A stretch of 64,000 nucleotides of DNA from Fimbriimonadales bacterium (GTDB lineage: Bacteria; Armatimonadota; Fimbriimonadia; Fimbriimonadales; GBS-DC): positions 2,116,562 through 2,180,561 of the forward strand of contig AP024673.1 in NCBI GenBank assembly GCA_025998675.1, written 5' to 3'. A program made the translations under genes and the position numbers. Below are positions 26,097 to 34,073 of this stretch, one piece after another (within the stretch, counting starts at the first letter, position 1; each line of letters opens with the position of its first letter). The notes below the pieces were generated by a model. The model was not told where the DNA came from and did not search any database. It worked only from the letters and a program-made list of their open reading frames with translations.

Positions 26097-26625
26097 ACGG
26101 CAGGTTGCGGTACCGCTCCGCGTAGTCCAGCCCGTAGCCGACGACGAATCGGTCGGGGATTTCGAAGCCGCAGTAGGCGAGCTCGATCTCTGCCTGTCGG
26201 CGTGCGGGCTTGCTCAGCAGCGTACACACGCGCAAACTGGCAGGCTCGCGCTGGCGCAGCTGCCCCAGCAGGTAGCTCAGCGTGAGTCCCGTGTCGTAGA
26301 TGTCCTCCACCACCAGCACATGGCGGTCGCGGATGGGCGAATCGAGGTCTTTGAGCAGGCGCACCTGCCCGGTGGAGTGCGTCTCCGCGCCGTAGCTTGA
26401 GATGGCTACGAAGTCATACGCCACAGGCAGCGGGATGGCGCGCATCAGGTCGGCGAGGAACACCAGCGAGCCTTTCAGCACGCCCACCAGCAGGGGCGGA
26501 TGGTCGCGATAATCGTGGGTAATCTGCTCGCCCAGCGCGCGCACGCGCGCCTGCAGGGTGTCGCTGGTGATGAGTATCTCCAGCTCCGGGAAGCGCTTGA
26601 GCCATGCGGCGTCAGTCGGGTTCAT
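26068..26625 (-). CDS. hpt: hypoxanthine phosphoribosyltransferase
   Basis: A 185-residue type I phosphoribosyltransferase that salvages hypoxanthine (and often guanine) with PRPP. The PRPP loop is [18 protein letters not shown]. Other landmarks are [28 protein letters not shown] and the C-terminal [23 protein letters not shown], the usual HPRT ending. Length is normal. It is convergent with carB, overlapping its 3' end. Confidence 0.94.
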   Translation of the reverse strand: MNPTDAAWLKRFPELEILITSDTLQARVRALGEQITHDYRDHPPLLVGVLKGSLVFLADLMRAIPLPVAYDFVAISSYGAETHSTGQVRLLKDLDSPIRDRHVLVVEDIYDTGLTLSYLLGQLRQREPASLRVCTLLSKPARRQAEIELAYCGFEIPDRFVVGYGLDYAERYRNLPFIAVLHGQS

Positions 26626-26722
26626 CGGTTCCTCCCCAGCGGATGCTTAAGGATACCTGACGGAAAACATGCAGGCTGTCCGCTGAGGGTGAGTGGGGTA
26701 TATTTAGACAGGGTGAGAGACT

Positions 26723-27349
26723 ATGGAGCAGGTTATCTCCACAGAGGCGCATGTAGCGTCGCAGGAGCCTCGCACTTTCGAGGAATTCCTACAGCAATAC
26801 GACGACGCGCACGCCGAATGGGTCAACGGGGAGGTTATGCCGCTTATGCCCGCGTCTGTAGAGCATCAGGATACAAACATGTTTTTGCTGAGCCTGGTGG
26901 TGAACTGGGTCGCGTACTATGAGTTAGGGAGGGTCTATCACCCGCCGCTGTTGGTGAAGTTGCCGTTGCCTGAGGGCAGAGAGGTCGCCCGCGAACCCGA
27001 TATTGTGGTCATCCTCAACAGCAACGCGGGTCGCTTTGAGGCGCAGTATTTTGACGGCGCGCCCGACCTGATTGTGGAAATCGTCAGCCCCGCCAGTCGG
27101 CACACGGATCGCTTTGTGAAGTTTGAAGAGTACGAGACGGCGGGCGTGCCTGAATACTGGGTGGTGGATCCTGATCGTCGGTATGCGGAGTTTTTCCAGC
27201 GCGATGGGGGTGGGTTGTATCGTGTGGCGTTCAGTGGTTCGGAGGGCGTCTATCGCAGTCGGGTGCTGGATGGTTTCTGGCTGGAGGTGGATTGGCTATG
27301 GTCGCGCCCGCCGCTATGGAGCGTTCTGAAGCAGCTGGGGCTTGGCTGA
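26723..27349 (+). CDS. Uma2 family (DUF820) PD-(D/E)XK nuclease-like protein, copy 1
   Basis: A 208-residue protein. The family core is visible as EFLQQYDDAHAEWVNGEV (N-terminal helix and Glu), REPDIVVI (first acidic residue), GAPDLIVEIVSPASRHTDRFVKFEEYE (the D-x-n-E-x-V box) and GVPEYWVVDPDRRYAEFF. Uma2 proteins have a restriction-endonuclease fold and are often expanded in cyanobacteria, Chloroflexi and relatives; no biological role is settled. It has its own GGTATATT box and GGGTGAGAG ribosome site. The 3' two thirds is nearly identical to copy 2. Confidence 0.85.
   Translation: MEQVISTEAHVASQEPRTFEEFLQQYDDAHAEWVNGEVMPLMPASVEHQDTNMFLLSLVVNWVAYYELGRVYHPPLLVKLPLPEGREVAREPDIVVILNSNAGRFEAQYFDGAPDLIVEIVSPASRHTDRFVKFEEYETAGVPEYWVVDPDRRYAEFFQRDGGGLYRVAFSGSEGVYRSRVLDGFWLEVDWLWSRPPLWSVLKQLGLG
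26942..27344 (+). repeat. direct repeat shared by the two Uma2 genes (copy at 27617-28019)
   Basis: About 400 bases match the segment 675 bases downstream with only three differences that I could find. The first 215 bases of the two genes are clearly diverged in the middle. The abrupt change in identity suggests recent gene conversion or unequal recombination rather than a simple whole-gene duplication. Confidence 0.8.
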
Positions 27350-27397
27350 GCGTCGCGGGCTGTGGGGCGAGGTATACTCAGGGTAGGGTGAGACACT

Positions 27398-28024
27398 ATG
27401 GAGCAGGTTATCTCCACAGAGGCGCGCGCCGCGCCGCAGGAGCCCCGCACCTTCGGGGAGTTCCTGCAACAGTACGACGACGCGCACGCCGAATGGGTCA
27501 ACGGGGAGGTTGCGCCAGTCATGCCTGTATCAGTGGTGCATCAGCGGTCAAGCAGGTTCCTCTACACGCTGCTGAGCAATTGGGTGGACTATCACACCCT
27601 TGGCGAGGTCTATCATCCGCCGCTGTTGGTGAAGTTGCCGTTGCCTGAGGGCAGAGAGGTCGCCCGCGAACCCGATATTGTGGTCATCCTCAACAGCAAC
27701 GCGGGTCGCTTTGAGGCGCAGTATTTTGACGGCGCGCCCGACCTGATTGTGGAAATCGTCAGCCCCGCCAGTCGGCACACGGATCGCTTTGTGAAGTTTG
27801 AAGAGTACGAGACGGCGGGCGTGCCCGAATATTGGGTGGTGGATCCTGATCGTCGGTATGCGGAGTTTTTCCAGCGCGATGGGGGTGGGTTGTATCGTGT
27901 GGCGTTCAGTGGTTCGGAGGGCGTCTATCGCAGTCGGGTGCTGGATGGTTTCTGGCTGGAGGTGGATTGGCTGTGGTCGCGCCCGCCGCTATGGAGCGTT
28001 CTGAAGCAGCTGGGGCTTGCATGA
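27398..28024 (+). CDS. Uma2 family (DUF820) PD-(D/E)XK nuclease-like protein, copy 2
   Basis: A 208-residue tandem paralogue of the preceding gene. It differs mainly at residues about 35-72 (APVMPVSVVHQRSSRFLYTL against PLMPASVEHQDTNMFLLSL). From VYHPPLLVK onwards it is nearly identical. The promoter (GGTATACT at 27371-27378) and ribosome site are also duplicated. The putative catalytic residues DIVVI and DLIVEI are intact in both copies, so both should be functional folds. Confidence 0.85.
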   Translation: MEQVISTEARAAPQEPRTFGEFLQQYDDAHAEWVNGEVAPVMPVSVVHQRSSRFLYTLLSNWVDYHTLGEVYHPPLLVKLPLPEGREVAREPDIVVILNSNAGRFEAQYFDGAPDLIVEIVSPASRHTDRFVKFEEYETAGVPEYWVVDPDRRYAEFFQRDGGGLYRVAFSGSEGVYRSRVLDGFWLEVDWLWSRPPLWSVLKQLGLA

Positions 28025-28069
28025 ACGACTGTTGTTTACCTTTCAGGTGATTGTACGCCGCAGGGCAGG

Positions 28070-28075
28070 TAGAAT
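28070..28075 (+). promoter_or_regulatory. -10 box, leaderless nitrilase-family gene
   Basis: AGGTAGAAT with six bases to the ATG at 28082, which leaves no room for a ribosome site. Confidence 0.6.
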
Positions 28076-28081
28076 CGTAAT

Positions 28082-28987
28082 ATGGGCACAAGCGCGTCAA
28101 TAGCCGCAGTGCAGATGCAGTTTCGTCTGGAGGATTACCGCAGCGCGGAGGCGTTCCGCGAGCGGATTGGGGGGCTGGCTCGTGCGGTGCGTCAGCGCGT
28201 CCCGAGGGGCGACCTGTTGATGGTGTTTCCTGAAGATGTGGGGCTGGGGCTGATTTTCACGCAGGATTTTGAGCGCGTGCAGACCTGCAAGACAATGGTG
28301 GAGGCGGGCATGCGCCTGATGGAGCGGCATCAGATTAACTTCCTCGCGGCGGAGGGGGGCTTTGCGGGGGCGACACGGAGCCTGATGCGCATGCTCAGCC
28401 CGTTCGTGGAACGCGTCTATCACGAAGCGTTTGCAGAGGCGGCAAGGGCGACGGGCGCGTGGATTGTCGCCGGCAGCGCGCCGATAGCACAGGGCGACTG
28501 CGTGTATAATGTGTGCTATACCTACAATCCAAGAGGCGAGCGCGTGCTGATCCAGCGCAAAATCAACCTTGTGCCGCTGGAGCAGGAGCTGGGATTGAAC
28601 CTGTGCGCCGCCCCGCGCGAGACGCCGACCGTCGACGCCCCGTTCGGCAGGCTGGGCGTGCTGATATGTCTGGACGGGTTTCATCACGAACTGATAGACC
28701 AGCACGCGCGGCGCGGGGTGCGTGTGCTGGCGATGCCCTCCTACAACCCGTTGCCCTGGACGAAAGAGGAGGCGCAGGGCTGGGAGAATGGTCTGCTCGC
28801 AGGCGTGCAGAAGCACCTCGAAATGATCGGCGTCAATCCGATGGGCGTCGGTGGCTTTTTCGATGTGCGTGCGGAGGGACAGTCGTCGATTGTCGCGGCG
28901 CGCGCCCGCACACCCGACGGCAGCGGCTACCTCGCCCGCGCCCGAAGCAAGGATCAGGAAGAAATCCTTATCTACCCGACCCCTTGA
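28082..28987 (+). CDS. carbon-nitrogen hydrolase (nitrilase superfamily)
   Basis: A 301-residue protein with the nitrilase-superfamily triad: Glu in VFPEDVGLG, Lys in LIQRKINLVPLEQE, and Cys in VLICLDGFHHELID. It hydrolyses amides, nitriles or carbamoyl groups; NCNYNVCYTYN-like and MPSYNPLPWT segments do not identify the substrate. It appears to be a single-gene unit between the Uma2 pair and the rplJ operon. Confidence 0.85.
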   Translation: MGTSASIAAVQMQFRLEDYRSAEAFRERIGGLARAVRQRVPRGDLLMVFPEDVGLGLIFTQDFERVQTCKTMVEAGMRLMERHQINFLAAEGGFAGATRSLMRMLSPFVERVYHEAFAEAARATGAWIVAGSAPIAQGDCVYNVCYTYNPRGERVLIQRKINLVPLEQELGLNLCAAPRETPTVDAPFGRLGVLICLDGFHHELIDQHARRGVRVLAMPSYNPLPWTKEEAQGWENGLLAGVQKHLEMIGVNPMGVGGFFDVRAEGQSSIVAARARTPDGSGYLARARSKDQEEILIYPTP

Positions 28988-29013
28988 CGCGCGCGAGGTG
29001 TATGGGGTATACT
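28984..29013 (+). promoter_or_regulatory. rplJ-rplL promoter
   Basis: TTGACG at 28984-28989 and GGGGTATACT (box 29008-29013) with an 18-base spacer. It is one of the few promoters here with a good -35 element. It overlaps the end of the nitrilase-family gene. Confidence 0.65.
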
Positions 29014-29225
29014 TGCCCCGCCATACCGCAGATAGCAGGCGTCCCCTAGGGGACATAATCCGCGCGGCGGTCCGCCTGCCGAGGGATGCGCACGGGACAG
29101 TTTGGAACAGAGCGGCGTTTCGGCGCAAGCCGACGCCCCGTTAACGCACCAAACCGTTGCGAGCCTGCTGCGGCGTGGCTCGCGTTTTTGGTTTAAAAAG
29201 GCGCGAAACCGAGGAGGTGTATCGA
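29014..29225 (+). promoter_or_regulatory. long structured rplJ leader with an internal terminator-like hairpin
   Basis: About 210 bases upstream of rplJ contain several GC-rich hairpins: GGCGTCCCC/GGGGAC near 29040, and GGCGT...CGGC with GCCGACGCC near 29115-29137. Then GCGAGCC (29159-29165) pairs with GGCTCGC (29177-29183), followed by a five-T run (29185-29189). That last hairpin has the form of an intrinsic terminator, so the leader probably acts as an attenuator. Ribosomal protein L10 (or the L10-L12 complex) regulates its own leader in many bacteria, which is the likely ligand. Confidence 0.6.
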
Positions 29226-29804
29226 ATGGCGACAACCGAACAGGCGACACACGCCAGCCCTGAGCGTCGCTGGGCGCGCGAGCCGCGCGCCGAAAAAGTG
29301 GCGCAGGTGAACCAGATACGCGCGTGGATGGGCGAAGCCAAAGCGCAGATTCTGGTCGACTATCGTGGGCTGAGCGTGCGTGAGATTACCGACCTGCGCA
29401 AGCAGCTGCGTCAATCGGGCGCGGAGCTGCGTGTGGTCAAAAACACGCTCTATCGCATCGCGCGCGACGGCAATATTCCCGACGCGCTGGAGCCGCATCT
29501 GCACGGGATGACCGCGATTGCGTTCGTCACGGGCGACGAGGCTGCCGCCGCCAAAGCGCTTACCGACTACATCAAGCAGGCGCGTAAGGCGGAAGTGAAG
29601 GCGCTGATGCTCGGCGAGAAGGTCTATCCTGCGACGATGGTGGACACGCTGGCGAAGTTGCCCCCGCGCGAGGTGATGCTGGCGCAGTTTCTGGGCGCGC
29701 TGCAGTCGCCCATCACGGGGCTGGTGGGCACGCTCTCCGAACTCATCGGGCAGTTCGTGCGCACGCTCCAGGCAGTTGCCGATAAGAAGGCAGAAACCCA
29801 ATAA
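29226..29804 (+). CDS. rplJ: 50S ribosomal protein L10
   Basis: A 192-residue ribosomal stalk base protein. Landmarks are ILVDYRGLSVREITDLRKQLR, LRVVKNTLYRIA, GMTAIAFVTGD and the C-terminal helix that binds L7/L12 dimers (LIGQFVRTLQAVADK). The start is ATG 29226, after GAGGAGGTG; earlier in-frame codons lie in the leader hairpins. The rplL gene follows after 21 bases. Confidence 0.97.
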   Translation: MATTEQATHASPERRWAREPRAEKVAQVNQIRAWMGEAKAQILVDYRGLSVREITDLRKQLRQSGAELRVVKNTLYRIARDGNIPDALEPHLHGMTAIAFVTGDEAAAAKALTDYIKQARKAEVKALMLGEKVYPATMVDTLAKLPPREVMLAQFLGALQSPITGLVGTLSELIGQFVRTLQAVADKKAETQ

Positions 29805-29825
29805 TCACAGAAGGAGGCACACACT

Positions 29826-30221
29826 ATGGCGAAACTAACCGCTGAGGAACTGATTCAGGCAATCGACGAGATGACCGTGCTGGAGTTGAACGAGCTGGTC
29901 AAGGCGTTGCAGGAGAAGTACGGCGTGTCGGCGGCGGCGCCCGTCGCAGTCGCCGCAATGCCCGGCATGATGCCCGGCGCAGCCGAGGCAGCCCCTGCGG
30001 CTGAAGAGAAGACCTCGTTCGATGTCGTGCTGGCAGCCGCAGGCGACAACAAGCTGCAGGTCATCAAGGTCGTCCGCGAACTCACACAGCTCGGACTGAA
30101 AGAGGCGAAAGACCTCGTGGAAGGCGCGCCTCAGAAGGTCAAAGAGGGCGTGAGCAAGGAAGAGGCGGAGGACATCAAGAAGAAACTCGAAGAGGCGGGC
30201 GCGAAGGTCGAAATCAAGTAG
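29826..30221 (+). CDS. rplL: 50S ribosomal protein L7/L12
   Basis: A 131-residue stalk protein: an N-terminal dimerisation domain ([19 protein letters not shown]), an Ala/Met/Pro hinge, and the factor-binding domain [20 protein letters not shown] to [13 protein letters not shown] and AGAKVEIK. It recruits translation factors to the ribosome. It has a strong AAGGAGG ribosome site and is followed by an intrinsic terminator. Confidence 0.97.
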   Translation: MAKLTAEELIQAIDEMTVLELNELVKALQEKYGVSAAAPVAVAAMPGMMPGAAEAAPAAEEKTSFDVVLAAAGDNKLQVIKVVRELTQLGLKEAKDLVEGAPQKVKEGVSKEEAEDIKKKLEEAGAKVEIK

Positions 30222-30250
30222 GCGACTGGGCGAGATTCTGCCTGAGTTAG

Positions 30251-30289
30251 CAGCCCCTCTCTGCATGCGCGGGGAGGGGCTGTTGATTG
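30251..30289 (+). terminator. rplJ-rplL terminator
   Basis: CAGCCCCTC (30251-30259) pairs with GAGGGGCTG (30274-30282) around a 14-base loop, followed by TTGATT. It ends the rplJL unit and separates it from the convergent HEPN gene. Confidence 0.65.
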
Positions 30290-30295
30290 ACACGG

Positions 30296-30643
30296 CTACA
30301 CGGACTCGAAAGAGACGCCAAGCTTTTGCTCGATGAACTCTCGAATCACCTCCGTAATCTTCAGGCACTCGGCGGCTTCTTCTACCATCGGAATGGGGTA
30401 GTCGCCTGGGTAACGAATCTCCACTGCATAAAGTTCGAGAGGCTCCACATCCAGAGATGTGAAATCGGCGTCTATGCGGGCGCAGAGTTCTTTCAAGTAT
30501 TCGAGATTATGGGTTCTGGGGAAGTCAGCGCTGTGAAAGACAAGGAACGCCTTGAGAGCCTTTTCCACAAACTGCTGGCAGTGAAAGCATACAGCTGTGG
30601 TCACAACCTCCTCTGGTGGCAGCGCCATCTCGTGCCGCGCCAC
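30296..30643 (-). CDS. HEPN domain protein (probable toxin of an MNT/HEPN pair)
   Basis: A 115-residue helical protein with the HEPN pattern: FHCQQFVEKALKAFLVFHS, then FPRTHNLEYLKELC with the conserved Arg-Thr-His, and a C-terminal helix ending VIREFIEQKLG. In MNT/HEPN systems the HEPN protein is an RNase-like toxin and the partner a nucleotidyltransferase antitoxin that AMPylates it. Here it follows the nucleotidyltransferase gene by 47 bases. A GTG start at 30643 is used; ATG 30628 is possible. Confidence 0.8.
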   Translation of the reverse strand: MARHEMALPPEEVVTTAVCFHCQQFVEKALKAFLVFHSADFPRTHNLEYLKELCARIDADFTSLDVEPLELYAVEIRYPGDYPIPMVEEAAECLKITEVIREFIEQKLGVSFESV

Positions 30644-30690
30644 CCGTAAATCGTCTCTTGCTCTTCGCAGCTACAGCAAAACCTCTTTAC

Positions 30691-31035
30691 TCATAACGGA
30701 AGACCTTCCATCAAGGCTCTCCTGACGACGGCGCCTACCTGTTGCGCTTCGCGCTGGACTTCTTGCTGGGAGCGTATAATCAGATCGCACGGGATGAGCA
30801 GGCGCGCGAGGGTGCGGTTTAGCCGTGCAAATAGTTCAATCCGCTTCTGTCGGCTCAGAGGGTCTTGCAAGATTATTAGCAAATCCCAGTCGCTCTGTGT
30901 GTCCGCGTCTCCGCGCGCGCGGGAGCCGAACAGCACAATCTGCTCCACAGCGACGCCTGACGCCGCCGTCTCCGAGCGGATAGCTTCCGTGATAAGCAAT
31001 CGCGTTGCCTCGTCGGTCATGGGCTGCGTCTGCAC
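30691..31035 (-). CDS. MNT-type minimal nucleotidyltransferase (probable antitoxin)
   Basis: About 114 residues. The nucleotidyltransferase signature VLFGSRARGDADTQSDWDLLII has the GS motif and the D-x-D metal ligands, and a third acidic or polar position falls in LLIPCDLIIRSQ. Members AMPylate the HEPN toxin. The start GTG 31035 lies six bases after TATACT (minus 31047-31042), a leaderless arrangement; ATG 31020 is the alternative. The gene lies 20 bases from the end of the ABC permease gene. Confidence 0.82.
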   Translation of the reverse strand: MQTQPMTDEATRLLITEAIRSETAASGVAVEQIVLFGSRARGDADTQSDWDLLIILQDPLSRQKRIELFARLNRTLARLLIPCDLIIRSQQEVQREAQQVGAVVRRALMEGLPL

Positions 31036-31041
31036 AACTTG

Positions 31042-31047
31042 AGTATA
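31042..31047 (-). promoter_or_regulatory. -10 box, leaderless MNT gene
   Basis: AGGTATACT on the minus strand, six bases before GTG 31035. Confidence 0.55.
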
Positions 31048-31055
31048 CCTCCTCA

Positions 31056-32261
31056 TCATTCGTACCGCAGCGCCTCGACGGGATCTTTGCGGGCGGCGCG
31101 GGCAGCGGGCAGCACCCCAAACACCAGCCCCACCGCGCCGCACACCGTTAGTGCAAGCCCAATCGTATTGCCCGTGACCTGCGGCGTCAGCACGGTGAAG
31201 CGCTCAATCGCCGCGCACACCCCCCAGCCCAGCAACACCCCCATTAGCCCGCCCACCAGCGCAATCAGCAGCGCCTCCATCAGAAACTGCCAGAAAATAT
31301 CGCGCTGCTCCGCGCCGACCGTCTTGCGGATGCCAATCTCGCGCACGCGCTCGGTGACGCTCATCAGCATCACATTCATCACGCCAATCCCGCCGACCAC
31401 CAGCGCGATGGAGGTGATGCCCGTCAGCGCGACCGACACGATTTGCAGCAGGGTGAACAGGCGGCTGAGCAGCTCCTCCTGCGTCAGCACCGAGAAGTCC
31501 TCGCTGCCGCCATGACTGCGCAACACCGCCGCCTTAATCTGCGCCTGCAACTGCGCGGGGTCCTGGTCGGGCGCGGTTTGGGCAATCACGCGATGGATTT
31601 GCTCGCTGCCCATCGCCCGCTGCAGCGCGCGAATGGGCGCGTAAATCGCGAACTCGAACCCGCCGCTGCCCAGCAGAGAACGGTTGCTATCCTCTGCCGT
31701 GACGCCGATCACGGTGAAGGGCTTGCCGTTGAGCTGTACCTGCTTGCCCACGGGGTTTTCCGTACCGAAGAGCTGCTCGGCGGGCTTGGGTCCGAGAATG
31801 CACACGAACCGCTCGGCTTCGGCGTGCGTGAAAAATCGCCCGTGCTTGAGCGTGTGGGGGCGCATTTCGAACCATTCGGGCGTCGTGCCCAGAATGAGCG
31901 CGGCGTCCGCCCAGCGCTCGCCCCGTTGCGCCCCGCCCGCGACGAACATAATCGGCGCGACGCGCCGCACGCCCGCCACCTGCGCCACCGCCGCAATATC
32001 CCCCTCGCGCAGGGTGCTGAGACCGATGAAACTCATCGGGTTGAACGGGTTTTCGGGGCTGAGCCTGCCGGGCAACACAATCACCAGGTTCACCCCCAGC
32101 GACTCCACCTGCGCGACCACATCGCGCTGCACGCCCTTGCCCAGCGAGACCAGCACCACAATCGCCGCCACGCCGACCGCCATCCCCAGCCCGCTCAAGA
32201 GCGTGCGCCGCGGAGTCATCCAGATCGATTCTAACGCCGCTTGGAAACTTTTTTTCAACAT
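31056..32261 (-). CDS. ABC transporter permease, MacB/FtsX type
   Basis: A 401-residue permease with the MacB topology. One N-terminal helix (TLLSGLGMAVGVAAIVVLVSLG) is followed by a large periplasmic domain of about 220 residues (from VQRDVVAQVESLGVNLVIVLPGR). Three C-terminal helices follow, with the FtsX motif GGIGVMNVMLMSVTERVREIGIRKTVGA. Such permeases export peptides, macrolides or lipoproteins, or work by mechanotransmission with an ATPase and a membrane-fusion protein. Neither partner is adjacent, so the complex must be assembled from elsewhere. TATACG ends five bases before the start codon. Confidence 0.88.
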   Translation of the reverse strand: MLKKSFQAALESIWMTPRRTLLSGLGMAVGVAAIVVLVSLGKGVQRDVVAQVESLGVNLVIVLPGRLSPENPFNPMSFIGLSTLREGDIAAVAQVAGVRRVAPIMFVAGGAQRGERWADAALILGTTPEWFEMRPHTLKHGRFFTHAEAERFVCILGPKPAEQLFGTENPVGKQVQLNGKPFTVIGVTAEDSNRSLLGSGGFEFAIYAPIRALQRAMGSEQIHRVIAQTAPDQDPAQLQAQIKAAVLRSHGGSEDFSVLTQEELLSRLFTLLQIVSVALTGITSIALVVGGIGVMNVMLMSVTERVREIGIRKTVGAEQRDIFWQFLMEALLIALVGGLMGVLLGWGVCAAIERFTVLTPQVTGNTIGLALTVCGAVGLVFGVLPAARAARKDPVEALRYE

Positions 32262-32332
32262 CGTGCGTATACCCGTATGAACGATTTACGAGCAATTCCC
32301 GACGAATTGCCCATTAACCCCCCGTTAAGGGG

Positions 32333-32440
32333 TTGAGATTCGCGACGCAATATGCCATAATATTAACTGGGAACGAGTTCACCTTCCTTCCTTGGGGGTG
32401 GCAGGCTTTGCTCTCCTTTCACTGCCACCCTCCTTTTTAT
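32333..32440 (+). ncRNA. candidate small RNA with its own promoter and terminator
   Basis: TTGAGA (32333-32338) and CATAAT (32356-32361) are spaced by 17 bases. About 28 bases after the predicted start (about 32368), GGGTGGCAG (32396-32404) pairs with CTGCCACCC (32422-32430), followed by TCCTTTTTATT. That would give a transcript of roughly 70 nt with no start codon and good reading frame. It lies between the divergent ABC permease gene and tRNA-Cys. No known RNA family is recognised. Confidence 0.45.
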
Positions 32441-32473
32441 TAGCCCCTTGAAACCTTCCGACGCATTCTGGGG

Positions 32474-32479
32474 TATAAT
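32474..32479 (+). promoter_or_regulatory. -10 box of tRNA-Cys
   Basis: GGGTATAAT, 11 bases before the tRNA 5' end. Confidence 0.6.
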
Positions 32480-32490
32480 TAGGCAGGCGA

Positions 32491-32566
32491 GGCGCCGTAC
32501 CCAAGTGGCTAAGGGGAGGGTCTGCAAAACCCTTATTCGTGGGTTCGATTCCCACCGGCGCCTCCA
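32491..32566 (+). tRNA. tRNA-Cys (anticodon GCA)
   Basis: The acceptor stem GGCGCCG (32491-32497) pairs with CGGCGCC (32556-32562). Discriminator T at 32563 is the identity base of tRNA-Cys, and CCA is encoded (32564-32566). The anticodon loop CTGCAAA presents GCA at about 32523-32525, flanked by the AGGGT/ACCCT stem. The T arm is GTGGG-TTCGATT-CCCAC. All arms are complete. Confidence 0.95.
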
Positions 32567-32570
32567 GAAT

Positions 32571-34025
32571 TCAGCTCCCCCCAGACGCATTCCCGTTCGT
32601 TGCAGGCGCGTCGCCGATGACTTCCACAGGCGCGTGCAGCCACTGTCCATCGACATAGACGCTCACCACGCCGCGCCCCGCGCGCAGGGCGCGAAATCGT
32701 CCCCACTGATCCACGAAACCGATGCTTACCGTACCCCAGACCGCCTCCCATGTGGAGATGGGCTGGTCGCCGCGCATCAGGCGGAATCGGATTTGCTCGC
32801 CGACCTTGAGGCTCGCCTGGTGCGGCTCGATGCGATAGTCCGTAGAGCGCGGCAGGAGGGGGCGTTGCGCATCGTCGTAGACCAGCCATGCGTTCGACAC
32901 AGGGCGCTCCACGCCGTCCGAGGGGCTGTTGACCACAAGATTGCGCACAACCAGCGTGCTGGAGCCGCCGCCGTCTAAATTAATCGCCTCCACTGCGCCG
33001 TAGCGCGCCATAATCTGCGCCAGCTCGCTCAGCGACGCGCCCTGACTCTGGGGCTGACGCCCGTCGACCGTAATCCATATAATTTCGCCCTGCGCGGTGC
33101 GTCCCACCGCTGTGCGCGGGTGGCGCCGCTCGATAAAGCTCTGCAGGTTGAACCCGCCGGACATCTCGTTGGGGGCGAGGGGTTTACCGTTCCGTACCAG
33201 CCACGGTCCCCCTGAGACGGCTTCCTGCACGGCGCGCCACCGGGCGGCGCCATCGCCTGCGAGATCAATGCGCAGGGTGATTCGCTCGCCGGGCTGGAGG
33301 GCGCGCAGAAAGTCCGCCGCGCCTGCCGTGCCAATCAGCACGCCGCCTGCAGGGGGGATGGGCGCAGAGTTGCCCTCGCGTACCTCGCGCACAATTGCCT
33401 GTACCTGTGCGCCGACGCGCAGCGGGCGCGGCAACACCTCCAGCGCAACGGCGACGCCGCGCGCCGCCGCCTGCGCCGTCGCCCCATAAAACGAGGTGAA
33501 CAGCACCATATCACCCTCCGCTTTGGCGACGCGGTTCAGCCCCATCAGCGGGTGCTTCGCGCCGTCGGGGCGCGTGATGTCGGCGTCCAGCGTCGGGTCG
33601 CCCATCACCACCTGCCCCGTCGCCGTCCAGCCGACGCCCGGTCTGCCCGGAAACGGCTCGCTCACCAGCTCGCCGTTCACGATGCACAGCCCCAGCGGGT
33701 CGCCCCCGTCGAAAAAGTCGGCGTTAATCGCGGCGACGGCGCGATGACGCCACGCCATCCGACTGGTCAGCTCGCGTCCGCGCAGCGCGCCGTCGGTGTT
33801 CACCACATCGTTGCCCAGCGTGGATCGAAAACTGACCGCGCGCGCCGGGGTAATCCGCACGCCTTGAATGGCGAGCGGCGGGTTGACGGAAATCTCCTGA
33901 AACAGCACAAGGTGCGGGCTAATGCGCTTTTCTATCTTCTCTGCAGGAGGCTGTTGCACGGCGGGCGCAAACGCCCAGAGCAGACCACACAGCAGGACCC
34001 AGAGCCGAGACCATCGGGTTCGCAT
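32571..34025 (-). CDS. secreted phosphodiester glycosidase family protein (NAGPA/DUF2233 domain)
   Basis: A 484-residue protein with an N-terminal signal peptide (RLWVLLCGLLWAFAPAV). The NAGPA-type domain covers about residues 55-365: AINADFFDGGDPLGL, SGGPWLVRNGKPL, HPRTAVGRTAQGEIIWITVDGR and AVEAINLDGGGSSTLVV are its conserved blocks. The last 100 residues form a beta domain (VGEQIRFRLMRGD to GRGVVSVYVDG). Family members cleave GlcNAc-phosphodiesters or related exopolysaccharide linkages outside the cell. The start ATG 34025 lies eight bases after TACAAT (34034-34039, minus strand). Confidence 0.86.
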   Translation of the reverse strand: MRTRWSRLWVLLCGLLWAFAPAVQQPPAEKIEKRISPHLVLFQEISVNPPLAIQGVRITPARAVSFRSTLGNDVVNTDGALRGRELTSRMAWRHRAVAAINADFFDGGDPLGLCIVNGELVSEPFPGRPGVGWTATGQVVMGDPTLDADITRPDGAKHPLMGLNRVAKAEGDMVLFTSFYGATAQAAARGVAVALEVLPRPLRVGAQVQAIVREVREGNSAPIPPAGGVLIGTAGAADFLRALQPGERITLRIDLAGDGAARWRAVQEAVSGGPWLVRNGKPLAPNEMSGGFNLQSFIERRHPRTAVGRTAQGEIIWITVDGRQPQSQGASLSELAQIMARYGAVEAINLDGGGSSTLVVRNLVVNSPSDGVERPVSNAWLVYDDAQRPLLPRSTDYRIEPHQASLKVGEQIRFRLMRGDQPISTWEAVWGTVSIGFVDQWGRFRALRAGRGVVSVYVDGQWLHAPVEVIGDAPATNGNASGGS

Positions 34026-34055
34026 CGCTCTGAATTGTACCTGACCCGCGCGGGG

Positions 34056-34061
34056 TAGAAT
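34056..34061 (+). promoter_or_regulatory. -10 box for trpE
   Basis: GGGTAGAAT, 12 bases before the trpE ATG. It is divergent from the TACAAT box of the glycosidase gene about 20 bases away. Confidence 0.5.
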
Positions 34062-34073
34062 TGCGCCGCGAGC

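Noticed and set aside
31056-32261. Complete MacAB-type export system
   Set aside because: Only the permease is present; neither an ATPase nor a membrane-fusion protein is encoded next to it.
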